Assembly: GCA_938039675.1 (NCBI GenBank)
Contig: CALHUI010000006.1
Coordinates: forward strand, 62,001-126,000
Origin: an uncultured Cytophagales bacterium
Lineage (GTDB): Bacteria > Bacteroidota > Bacteroidia > Cytophagales > Thermoflexibacteraceae
DNA: 64,000 bases
Direction of reading: 5' to 3'
The notes under the pieces are model-generated. The model did no database searches and was not told the origin of the DNA. It saw only the letters and a program-made list of their open reading frames with translations. Made by a program: the position numbers and the translations under genes. Shown piece after piece: positions 46,702 to 54,743 of the stretch; positions within the stretch are counted from its first letter, which is position 1, and the number at the start of each line of letters is the position of its first letter.

Positions 46702-47916
46702 ATGAAAACTAACCTCAAATCGCATTATCAGGTATTAATTGCCGGCGGAGGCAATGGAGGAATATCGGTGGCTGCACAGCTATTGCGCAAACAGTCTAAT
46801 TTAGATATTGCTATTGTAGAGCCTTCCGATAAACACTATTACCAGCCTGCATGGACGCTTGTAGGCGGGGGAGACTATGATATTAATGATACAGTCCGCA
46901 ATGAAGCTGATTTTATTCCCAAAAATGCGACATGGATAAAAGATAAGGTTGCACAATTTTTACCGGATGAAAACAAGGTTATATTGGCAGGTGGCGATGC
47001 AGTTACTTACGACTGGTTAGTAATTGCTATCGGAATACAACTCAATTGGTCAGCCATTAAAGGGCTAGAAGGAAACTTAGGTAAAAACGGCATTACCTCC
47101 AATTATTTGTTCAATGTGGCTCCTTATACATTTGAATGTATCAAAAACTTTAAAGGCGGAAAAGCGATTTTTACCAATCCAAGCACACCTATCAAGTGTG
47201 GAGGGGCGCCTCAAAAAATTATGTACTTGGCTGCCGATTATTTCCGCAAGCATGGTATATTAGATAAGGCAGATATTCATTACTACTCCGGCAGCGCTGT
47301 GATTTTCGGAGTAAAAAAATATGCTGAAACACTTAACAAAGTTATTCAGCGATACGGCATCAAAACGCACTTCAAGCACAATTTGGTAGAGATTCGCGCC
47401 AATGAGAAGAAAGCGATTTTTGAAACCGAGCAAGACGGACAAAAAGTGCAAGTAGTTGAAAACTACGAGTTTATACATGTAACTCCACCACAGTCTGCAC
47501 CCGATGTAGTTCGTACAAGCCCGTTAGCAGTACCTGACTCACCAGGAGGATGGCTGGATGTAGACAAAGGTACTTTGAGGCACAACCGATACAAAAACGT
47601 ATTCGGAATTGGCGATAATACAAGCACGCCCAATGCCAAAACAGGTGCCGCCATTCGCAAACAAGCCCCTGTTTTGGTTGAAAATTTATACCGTAGTATC
47701 ACAGGGCAACAAATGGATGCCATGTACAACGGTTATGGCTCCTGTCCGCTAGTTACAGGCTATGGCAAATTAGTGCTGGCAGAGTTTGACTACAACAACG
47801 AGCCTATTGAAACGTTTCCTTTTGACCAAAGAAAAGAACGCTGGACAATGTATCAACTCAAAAAACGTATATTGCCGTGGCTGTACTGGAATAAAATCCT
47901 AAAAGGAACAGCTTAA
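46702..47916 (+). CDS. sqr: Sulfide:quinone oxidoreductase, type II (SQOR-like)
   Basis: Membrane-associated FAD enzyme that oxidises sulfide and passes electrons to quinone, leaving a persulfide. I take the ATG at 46702 (404 residues); the TTG at 46663 overlaps the operator-like motif. Seen: the FAD motif Gly-Gly-Gly-Asn-Gly-Gly near 15-20, Gln-Pro-Ala-Trp-Thr-Leu-Val-Gly-Gly-Gly near 48-57, and the two redox cysteines C166 (Ser-Thr-Pro-Ile-Lys-Cys-Gly-Gly-Ala-Pro-Gln-Lys) and C348 (Ser-Cys-Pro-Leu-Val-Thr-Gly-Tyr-Gly). This matches type II SQR, the form in mitochondria, with no third cysteine as in type I. Its persulfide product fits the upstream dioxygenase. A C-terminal amphipathic end (Leu-Pro-Trp-Leu-Tyr-Trp) could bind the membrane. 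Confidence 0.94.
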   Translation: MKTNLKSHYQVLIAGGGNGGISVAAQLLRKQSNLDIAIVEPSDKHYYQPAWTLVGGGDYDINDTVRNEADFIPKNATWIKDKVAQFLPDENKVILAGGDAVTYDWLVIAIGIQLNWSAIKGLEGNLGKNGITSNYLFNVAPYTFECIKNFKGGKAIFTNPSTPIKCGGAPQKIMYLAADYFRKHGILDKADIHYYSGSAVIFGVKKYAETLNKVIQRYGIKTHFKHNLVEIRANEKKAIFETEQDGQKVQVVENYEFIHVTPPQSAPDVVRTSPLAVPDSPGGWLDVDKGTLRHNRYKNVFGIGDNTSTPNAKTGAAIRKQAPVLVENLYRSITGQQMDAMYNGYGSCPLVTGYGKLVLAEFDYNNEPIETFPFDQRKERWTMYQLKKRILPWLYWNKILKGTA

Positions 47917-47925
47917 TTTTTTGGT

Positions 47926-48117
47926 ATGTTAATCAAGTATAAAAAATGGTTGCTTGCCTCGATAGGTATTTTGGTAGGTGGCGTTGCCGGGTGGTCATTC
48001 TGGTACTATATCGGCTGTGAAAGCGGCACCTGCCCAATTACTTCCAACCCGTATCGCAGCATGGCATACGGTGCAGTGATGGGTTTGCTGTTGTTTTGGC
48101 CGGAGCGAAGCGAGTAA
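47926..48117 (+). CDS. DUF6132 small membrane protein
   Basis: 63 residues with two membrane helices (about 8-30 and 43-58), separated by Gly-Cys-Glu-Ser-Gly-Thr-Cys-Pro-Ile-Thr-Ser-Asn-Pro. I recognise this Cys-x-x-Gly-Thr-Cys-Pro-Ile-Thr loop as DUF6132 (YtxH-like glycine zipper look). The family often sits next to rhodanese, SQR or thioredoxin genes. Here it lies 9 bp after sqr and shares its terminator. The paired cysteines could carry sulfane sulfur, but that is an inference. Function unknown. Confidence 0.78.
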   Translation: MLIKYKKWLLASIGILVGGVAGWSFWYYIGCESGTCPITSNPYRSMAYGAVMGLLLFWPERSE

Positions 48118-48139
48118 AATGCCGCTATTTTATAATTGC

Positions 48140-48181
48140 AAAAAGACTTGATGTCTCTGAAAAGAGATATTAAGTCTTTTT
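48140..48181 (+). terminator. Strong terminator of the sqr-DUF6132 transcript
   Basis: AAAAAGACTTGATGTCTCT (48140-48158) pairs with its partner at 48163-48181 over 19 bases with two G-U type mismatches and a GAAA tetraloop; an AT-rich tail with six T follows. Confidence 0.85.
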
Positions 48182-48271
48182 ATTTTTTGTACAATGATAT
48201 TGTGCTTTTACACCTGCAAAAATTACTTGTGTGCTTTATCTATGCCTATCAGCAAAATATTTATACCATTT

Positions 48272-48616
48272 TTATTTGAGGTTTTTGAGCTGTTTGAGCA
48301 CTTTTTGAATAGACAACTGCATTTGCGTTAAAATAGTATCGGGCACTATGCTCTGCAATTGTGCATCAGCCCCTTAGCCTGACCTTTTTTGGTTAAATCA
48401 AATTTAAGAATTAAATTATTTCCTTTGATAACAGGTGTGCTGTATTCCTGCTGTCTTCCGGGTAGCGTTCCATAATAGAGAAGACCGTTGGTATTAACCG
48501 TTCCCACAGCAGAGTTGAGTAAATCAGCAAGGAATGACTCCCTCTTTAACATTCAATGCGATTTGATTCAGTTCTTTGCAGCTGGCGGCAAGCAAAGGGA
48601 GCGGAGACACAATCAA
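48272..48616 (-). pseudogene. Remnant of a small lipoprotein gene
   Basis: Three frames fit one protein. From about 48616 a leader with a lipobox-like Leu-Leu-Ala-Ala-Ser-Cys reads Lys-Glu-Leu-Asn-Gln; after a one-base shift near 48545 the frame runs from Ser-Phe-Leu-Ala-Asp-Leu-Leu-Asn to Lys-Phe-Asp-Leu-Thr-Lys-Lys-Gly; after a second shift near 48365 it ends Leu-Gln-Ser-Ile-Val-Pro-Asp-Thr then Leu-Lys-Asn-Leu-Lys and a stop at 48272-48274. Family not recognised. Two frameshifts in about 110 codons argue for decay. The start choice (TTG at 48616) is a guess. Confidence 0.4.
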
Positions 48617-48675
48617 CTTGTTTGCTCACAATTTAAACAAATTACCGAAATCTTGCATATGTGAAATAAAGTTGG

Positions 48676-48708
48676 TATTATTGAACATATTTATATGAAA
48701 ATATGTTT
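48676..48708 (+). promoter_or_regulatory. Promoter and operator-like inverted repeat at the DUF2490 relic
   Basis: A TTG (48653-48655) and TATTATTG (48676-48683), 20 bp apart, look like -33 and -7 boxes. Directly after them AACATATTT (48684-48692) and AAATATGTT (48699-48707) form a perfect nine-base inverted repeat with a six-base spacer. Within it TATATGAAAATATGTTT (48692-48708) matches the arsR motif at 16 of 17 bases. It may be a third ArsR site, left in front of a dead gene. Confidence 0.45.
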
Positions 48709-49179
48709 AAAATAAAGTTATACGCAACAGTCCTGACTATTTATTCTTTGCTGATTTTTTCACCTGCCTATGCACAATCGCATATTAACTGGTGGACGAG
48801 ATTATCAATTAAAATGACTGTTACCTCTGTTTTATTTACAGAGTTAGAAGGGCAGATTCGCCGTATAGATACGATGATATAGAGTGTAGTATTCTTGTAA
48901 AGTGTGTTGGTAATTTTATTACAATTTATATGTTTTTTACGATAAAAAAAGGAACATTAAAATCTCCTTTTTTTGTTATTTTTTTAAAAATATTGCCTCT
49001 AAATTTAAGAGTATCGTTAGACGGACGAATTGCTGTTGCACGTGTATGGGGTAACAGAGCATCAGTTATATGACTACAATCGTTTAATTTTCAATATTAA
49101 CTACAAGCCCAATCCACATTGGCGAATTGAATTGGGTTACATATATGCCAACCGATTATTGCGCAAACAAATGCAATAA
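48703..49179 (+). pseudogene. Relic of a DUF2490 outer-membrane-like protein
   Basis: A 59-codon frame from the ATG at 48703 has a signal peptide (ending Pro-Ala-Tyr-Ala-Gln) and Asn-Trp-Trp-Thr-Arg-Leu-Ser, then Glu-Leu-Glu-Gly-Gln-Ile-Arg-Arg, and stops at 48880. About 150 bp on, a separate frame gives Glu-His-Gln-Leu-Tyr-Asp-Tyr-Asn-Arg-Leu, Tyr-Lys-Pro-Asn-Pro-His-Trp-Arg-Ile-Glu-Leu-Gly-Tyr and stops at 49177-49179. Both match the start and end of DUF2490 (beta-barrel-like, about 220 residues). The middle is lost or scrambled by deletion, so the gene is dead. Confidence 0.6.
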
Positions 49180-49262
49180 ATAGATGAAAATAATCTTATT
49201 ATGCATTTCTGCTATACGCTGCTTTAGAAAAATTAATCACTATTTTTATTAAAACAAGGACC

Positions 49263-50960
49263 GTGAAAAAACAACGCGAACGCAGGGATTTTCTTAAACA
49301 ATTAAGTGCGATAGGTATTGGTGGCGCAACGTTTTCCGCGCTGCCTTTCAGTGTAGAGGCTCATCGGGGAGGAAAGTTACAAGAATCTCAAAACCAGAAC
49401 TTTACTATCAATTTACTGCAAACCACCGATGTGCATTGCCAACTGCACGCACACGATGAGTTGTTCTGGGAAAATGGGAAAGCCGTTTTTCGTAAAGCGG
49501 GTGGCTATGCACACATGGCAACCTACTTGAATGAGTTTCGCAAAAAAAATCCGTACACTTTTTTAGTTGATACGGGTGATATGTTTCAGGGCAGTGAGCT
49601 TTCGGTTAAAACCAAAGGCAAAGCGTTGATTCCTATTCTCAATCAACTGAATTATAACCTGTACATACCGGGCAACTGGGAAGTGGTGTACTACAAAAAA
49701 ACAATGCAGCAACTGCTTGGTGCGCTTCATGCACCGAAGGTCTGTACTAATATGTATCACGACCTTGGCAATGGTAAAAGGGGCGAATTGATTTTCCTCC
49801 CTTATTATGTTTGGCATGTAAACGGTATTAAAATCGGCTTTATTGGTTACACCGACCCGCTAGTACCGATACGCCAGTCTCCAAATTACAGTAAGGGTAT
49901 TATTTACACACAGCCCGAAGAAAATATTGCCTATTATGTAGATGTATTGCGCAATCAGGAGCAATGCCATTTTGTCATTTTGCTCTCGCACTTGGGGCTT
50001 TCGCAGCAAATTCACTTAGCCAACCTGCCTGTTTGCGAAGGGGTGGACTATGTTTTCGGCGGCGATACACACGAGCGCGTGCGCACACCGATTGTCTGCA
50101 AATATGCCAAAGTGGTAGAGCCGGGTGCGTTCGGTTCTTTTGTAGGTAAACTGGAACTGACCGTACAGAACGGCAAAATCGTGAAAGATGAATATGAACT
50201 GGTAGAAATCAGTAGCACGCGCTACAAGCCCGACAAGGCAATGGAAGCGCTGATAGCAGAAAGTGAGCACCCGTTTTTAGAAGACTTGCAAACCATTATC
50301 GGCTACAGCACGCTGCCACTTTATCGCTATTTCGTTATTGAAAATACGATTGACACCATGATTCTGGATGCGCTGTACTGGAAATTGCAGAAGGAATACA
50401 ACGTAGATGTAGTGCTTTCCAATGGTTTCCGATTCTGCTCGCCGCGGGCTACCCCCGACAAAACAGGTAATATCCCGATTAACAGTGCCTTCTTGTACGA
50501 AATGCTACCCGTTGACAGCACAGTGCGTGTGGCGCAGGCAACAGGCAAGCAAATCAGCGAATGGCTGGAAAAAGAGCTGAACAATGTATTTGCTAAAAAT
50601 GCCGCCGAGCGCTTTGGCGGATGGGTAGTGAAATTTAAAGGCATGAAAATCACTTTCTATGCGCATGGCGAAAAAGGACAGCGGGTGCAAAGTGTGCTTA
50701 TCAACAATGAGCCGTTAAACCCCGATAAGACCTATACACTCTGCGCCTGCGAACGCGATGGCGACCCCGAAGATGTACTTTGCCGCATGAAAGATGTTAA
50801 AAATATGAAAAATACACCCTTCACGCTGCATATGGTCGTAAAGGATTATCTGAAAGCCAACAGCCCTGTAACGCCTACGCCTGCCGTTGCTGCCAAGGCC
50901 TTGGATGTGCCGCAGGATTTGCTCACACAGGTGCGCGGAGTGGATTATCAGTTCCGATAA
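49263..50960 (+). CDS. Tat-exported SoxB-like metallophosphoesterase / 5'-nucleotidase family protein
   Basis: 565 residues, GTG start preceded by AAGGA. A twin-arginine signal (Arg-Arg-Asp-Phe-Leu-Lys, residues 7-12) sends it folded to the periplasm. The N-terminal calcineurin-like domain has metal ligands D56 and H58 (Thr-Asp-Val-His), D103/D106 (Asp-Thr-Gly-Asp), N138 (Gly-Asn-Trp-Glu), H243 and H270 (Gly-Gly-Asp-Thr-His). Gly-Asn-Trp-Glu, Arg-Lys-Ala-Gly-Gly-Tyr-Ala-His-Met-Ala-Thr and Ser-Asn-Gly-Phe-Arg-Phe resemble thiosulfohydrolase SoxB (Gly-His-Trp-Glu) more than the nucleotidase Gly-Asn-His-Glu. A 5'-nucleotidase C-terminal domain follows. Close to sulfide genes, so a role in sulfur oxidation is plausible; a nucleotidase is the alternative. 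No soxAXYZ genes are in view. Confidence 0.75.
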   Translation: MKKQRERRDFLKQLSAIGIGGATFSALPFSVEAHRGGKLQESQNQNFTINLLQTTDVHCQLHAHDELFWENGKAVFRKAGGYAHMATYLNEFRKKNPYTFLVDTGDMFQGSELSVKTKGKALIPILNQLNYNLYIPGNWEVVYYKKTMQQLLGALHAPKVCTNMYHDLGNGKRGELIFLPYYVWHVNGIKIGFIGYTDPLVPIRQSPNYSKGIIYTQPEENIAYYVDVLRNQEQCHFVILLSHLGLSQQIHLANLPVCEGVDYVFGGDTHERVRTPIVCKYAKVVEPGAFGSFVGKLELTVQNGKIVKDEYELVEISSTRYKPDKAMEALIAESEHPFLEDLQTIIGYSTLPLYRYFVIENTIDTMILDALYWKLQKEYNVDVVLSNGFRFCSPRATPDKTGNIPINSAFLYEMLPVDSTVRVAQATGKQISEWLEKELNNVFAKNAAERFGGWVVKFKGMKITFYAHGEKGQRVQSVLINNEPLNPDKTYTLCACERDGDPEDVLCRMKDVKNMKNTPFTLHMVVKDYLKANSPVTPTPAVAAKALDVPQDLLTQVRGVDYQFR

Positions 50961-50988
50961 GGTATAAATCATTCAAAATCAACCATTT

Positions 50989-51024
50989 AAACCTAACAGG
51001 TCTTAAAGACCTATTAGGTTTTTT
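50989..51024 (+). terminator. Hairpin terminator after the SoxB-like gene
   Basis: AAACCTAACAGGTCT (50989-51003) pairs with AGACCTATTAGGTTT (51007-51021) over 15 bases with one mismatch and a TAA loop, then further T. It belongs to the hairpin family seen at 7021. Confidence 0.75.
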
Positions 51025-51172
51025 GTATGAGTTGGGAGAGCAATTTAAAACGCACTTGTAAATTTTTCAACCGAAAAGTCGCTGATTTTTACATAGTCGT
51101 GTTGTTTTTATGACGATTTTTTTGCTTGCGAGTACTTTGCGTTACAACATAAAAACACTTCGCGCTGCTTTC

Positions 51173-54100
51173 TTACCCAATCATCCGATATTCCAGATTC
51201 AAATCGGCTAATTTTTGCAAAAACTCGTTGCCCGGGTTGATTTTATACCTGCGCGATACGCTTTCAACGTTTATGTTTTGAATGGGGTCAAAAACGGTTA
51301 CTCGCAGCTCGCAAGTGCCTGCATGTTGCTGAACGGCTTGCTGCAAGGCATTGAGCATATCGGCGGAAATCTGTTGTACGTTGATGCGCAGTTCCAACTT
51401 GCGAATCATTTTTTCACGGATATCTGCCAGCAGTTGAATTTGCGTCGGACGAAACTCCCATGCACCCATTTGTCCGTAGCGCTCTTGTACTTTGCCTCTC
51501 AGGAAAAGAAACTGCCCCAACGAAAGCATGTAGCTGTGTTTCAGGTAATCTTCGCCAAAGAGGGCAAATTCCAGCGAACCCTGATAGTCTTCGATGGTAA
51601 AAATACCGAAAGGCTTGCCGTTTTTGCCTACGCGATTGTTTACGTTGGCAACAATGCCTGCAATTTTTATTTCTTGGCCTTTAAAATTTTCAATTTCAGT
51701 AACAGCACAGGTGCAGAAATTCTTGATGTCTTGGCGGAACTGGTCTAACGGATGACCGGAGAGATAAAAACCGACTACTTCTTTCTCAAATTTGAGTTTA
51801 ATTAAATCCGTCCATGGCTCGCAAGGCGGCAATTTGGGTTTAGCCACCGTACTGCCGCCACCGCTGCCAAAAAGGGAGGCCTGCAGCGAAAGTTTTTCGC
51901 TTTGTGCGGCATTGCCGTAGCGGATGATTTTTTCGATACCGGAACTATCGCCCTCGGGCGTATGGAAATACTGCGCGCGGTGAATATCGGTAAAGCAGTC
52001 AAAACCTCCGCCATAGGCAAGGCTTTCAAAGGTTTTTTTATTGACGGTGCGCAGATTGATGCGTTCGGCAAAATCCCAGATACTGCTGAACGCACCTTTT
52101 GCTTCGCGCTCCTGAATGATACTATCCACAGCCGCCTCGCCTGCACCTTTAATAGCACCCAGTCCAAAGCGGATTTGTCCCTTTTTATTTACGTCAAAAG
52201 TGGCGGATGATTCGTTTATGTCGGGGCCTAATACGGTCAGCCCCATGCGTCTACATTCTTCAAGGAAGAAGCTGATTTTGTCAATATCGCCCATGGAATG
52301 GGTCAGCACCGATGCCATGTACTCGGCAGGGTAGTTGGCTTTGAGATAGCCCGTTTGGTAAGCCACTACAGAGTAAGCCGCAGAGTGAGAACGGTTAAAT
52401 CCATACTCGGCAAATTTTTCCATAATGCCGAAAATTTCTTCGGCTTTATTTTGCGGAATATTGTGTAGTTGTTTGGCTCCGGCAATAAATTTATCTTTTT
52501 CCTTCGCCATTTTTTCCTTATCCTTTTTACCCATTGCACGGCGCAACAAATCTGCGCCGCCGAGCGAATAGCCGGCCAGAATCTGAGCAGTTTGCATAAT
52601 CTGCTCCTGATAAACCATAATACCAAAAGTATAACCAAGGATAGGCTCTAACAGCGGATGCGGAAACTCCACCTGTTCGTGCCCGTGCTTGCGGGCAATA
52701 TAGTTCGGGATGAACTGCATCGGCCCCGGACGGTAAAGAGCGTTCATCGCAATCAGGTCTTCTATGTTGGTGGGTTTCAGTTCTTTGAGGTACATCCGCA
52801 TACCTTCGGATTCAAACTGAAAAGTACCTATGGTTTCGCCGCGTTGATAGAGTTCAAAAGTTTTGGGGTCGTCGTAAGGGATGCGGTCTATGTCAATTTC
52901 TTTGCCATGATTTTTCTTGATGAGTTTGATGGCATCTTGAATGATGGTAAGGGTTTTTAAGCCCAAAAAGTCCATTTTGAGCATACCCGCATCTTCAATT
53001 ACCTTGCCGTCAAACTGAGTAACGAGCAGGTCGGAGTCTTTGGCAACGCAAACGGGTATATAGTCTGTCAAATCTGCCGGAGCGATGATAACGCCTGCCG
53101 CGTGGATACCCGTATTGCGCACCGAACCTTCCAAAATTTCAGCACTTTTCAGAATTTCGGCGCGAAGGTCGTTGCCCTTGCGAATGGCTGCCAATTCGGG
53201 TACTTCTTCGTAGGCCTTGGCCAGTGTGATGCCGGGCTTTTCGGGAATCAGTTTGGCTAACTGGTTGGTTTCCTCCAACGGGAAGTCCAGCACACGGCCT
53301 ACGTCCTTCACCGACATTTTAGCCGCCATGCTGCCATAGGTGATAATTTGCGCCACTTGATTTCTGCCGTATTTTTCCACCACATAATCAATAACGCGCT
53401 GACGGCCTACGTCGTCAAAGTCCACGTCAATATCGGGCATAGACACGCGCTCGGGATTCAGGAAACGCTCGAAAAGCAAATTGTACTTAATCGGGTCAAT
53501 GTTGGTAATGCCTGTACAGTAAGCTACTGCTGAACCTGCCGCAGAACCCCGCCCTGGCCCAACGGCTACACCTAACTTCCGTGCGGCAGCAATAAAATCC
53601 TGTACGATGAGGAAGTAGCCCGGAAAGCCCATTTTTTGGATAATTTCCAGCTCAAAGTTGAGGCGTTCCTCTATTTCCGACGTAATCGTTCCGTAGTTGC
53701 GTTTGGCACCCAAAAAGGTGAGATGACGCAAGTAGTCGTCTTGGGTTTGAAAACCTTCGGGTAGCGGAAAGTTGGGTAGCAGAATGTCGCGCTTGAGTTT
53801 TAACTTTTCAACTTTTTCTACAATTTCGTTAGTATTATCCAGCGCTTGCGGTAAGTCGCCGAACAATTGGTTCATTTCTGCCTGCGACTTGAAGAAAAAT
53901 TCGTTATTGGGGAAGCCAAACCGAAAGCCTTTGCCATCGCCAATGGGGGTGGAGCGCTTTTCGCCCGTGTTGATACACAGCAGAATATCGTGCGGGCCCG
54001 CATCTTTCTGGTCAATGTAGTGGCTGTCGTTGGTGGCAATAATTTTGAGGTTGTACTTTTTGGCAAAACCAATGAGGGTTTGGTTTACGTCTTCTTGGCT

Positions 54101-54667
54101 GATACTCGTTCCGTCTATGTCGTTGATGTGGTGGCGCTGCAACTCTATGTAATAGTCTTCGCCGAAAAGGTCAATCCACCATTGCAACAGTTTTTCGGCT
54201 GCCGCTGCCCCCTGATGAATGATGGCTTGCGGCACTTCCGCACCAATGCAGCAGGAAGTAGCAATCAGGCCTTTGTGATATTTCTGAATCAGTTCCTTGT
54301 CTATGCGCGGATATTTGCTGTACAAGCCCTCAATGAAGCCCAGCGAACACAGTTTGGAGAGGTTGCGATAGCCTTCGGGATTTTTGGCCAGCAGCAGTTG
54401 GTGAAAGCGAACGTCTTTGCTGCCTTTGCCGAACTCTTTTCGGTGGCGGTCTGCCACAAGGTAAAACTCACAGCCTACAATAGGTTTTATGCCGTGTTTA
54501 TCGGCTTCTGCTACAAATTTGAAAGCTCCGAACATATTGCCGTGGTCGGTTAGGGCAACGGCTTTCATGCCGTCGGCAGCGGCTTTTTTCATCATGCCGG
54601 AAATGCTTGCTGCGCCGTCCAACAGCGAAAATTGTGTGTGGCAGTGCAGGTGTGAGAAGGATTGCAT
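51173..54667 (-). CDS. dnaE: DNA polymerase III alpha subunit
   Basis: Replicative DNA polymerase. I take the ATG at 54667 (1164 residues); an in-frame TTG two codons earlier is not needed. Seen: an N-terminal PHP domain (His-Leu-His-Cys-His near 7-11, Ala-Leu-Thr-Asp-His-Gly-Asn near 39-45), the catalytic aspartates in Pro-Asp-Ile-Asp-Val-Asp-Phe-Asp-Asp at 411-419, the Gly-Pro-Gly-Arg-Gly-Ser-Ala-Ala-Gly-Ser motif about 40 residues before them, the finger domain with Met-Val-Tyr-Gln-Glu-Gln-Ile-Met, a helix-hairpin-helix region, and an OB-fold near 990-1070. The complete enzyme length agrees with DnaE1. Followed by an AddB-like gene upstream on the same strand with 76 bp between. Confidence 0.97.
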   Translation of the reverse strand: MQSFSHLHCHTQFSLLDGAASISGMMKKAAADGMKAVALTDHGNMFGAFKFVAEADKHGIKPIVGCEFYLVADRHRKEFGKGSKDVRFHQLLLAKNPEGYRNLSKLCSLGFIEGLYSKYPRIDKELIQKYHKGLIATSCCIGAEVPQAIIHQGAAAAEKLLQWWIDLFGEDYYIELQRHHINDIDGTSISQEDVNQTLIGFAKKYNLKIIATNDSHYIDQKDAGPHDILLCINTGEKRSTPIGDGKGFRFGFPNNEFFFKSQAEMNQLFGDLPQALDNTNEIVEKVEKLKLKRDILLPNFPLPEGFQTQDDYLRHLTFLGAKRNYGTITSEIEERLNFELEIIQKMGFPGYFLIVQDFIAAARKLGVAVGPGRGSAAGSAVAYCTGITNIDPIKYNLLFERFLNPERVSMPDIDVDFDDVGRQRVIDYVVEKYGRNQVAQIITYGSMAAKMSVKDVGRVLDFPLEETNQLAKLIPEKPGITLAKAYEEVPELAAIRKGNDLRAEILKSAEILEGSVRNTGIHAAGVIIAPADLTDYIPVCVAKDSDLLVTQFDGKVIEDAGMLKMDFLGLKTLTIIQDAIKLIKKNHGKEIDIDRIPYDDPKTFELYQRGETIGTFQFESEGMRMYLKELKPTNIEDLIAMNALYRPGPMQFIPNYIARKHGHEQVEFPHPLLEPILGYTFGIMVYQEQIMQTAQILAGYSLGGADLLRRAMGKKDKEKMAKEKDKFIAGAKQLHNIPQNKAEEIFGIMEKFAEYGFNRSHSAAYSVVAYQTGYLKANYPAEYMASVLTHSMGDIDKISFFLEECRRMGLTVLGPDINESSATFDVNKKGQIRFGLGAIKGAGEAAVDSIIQEREAKGAFSSIWDFAERINLRTVNKKTFESLAYGGGFDCFTDIHRAQYFHTPEGDSSGIEKIIRYGNAAQSEKLSLQASLFGSGGGSTVAKPKLPPCEPWTDLIKLKFEKEVVGFYLSGHPLDQFRQDIKNFCTCAVTEIENFKGQEIKIAGIVANVNNRVGKNGKPFGIFTIEDYQGSLEFALFGEDYLKHSYMLSLGQFLFLRGKVQERYGQMGAWEFRPTQIQLLADIREKMIRKLELRINVQQISADMLNALQQAVQQHAGTCELRVTVFDPIQNINVESVSRRYKINPGNEFLQKLADLNLEYRMIG

Positions 54668-54743
54668 AGGCAAATGCGGTGTGCAAAAAGTGTGTATTTA
54701 CAAAATTATGCTTTATTCGTTCCAATCGGAACTATCAGCGATT

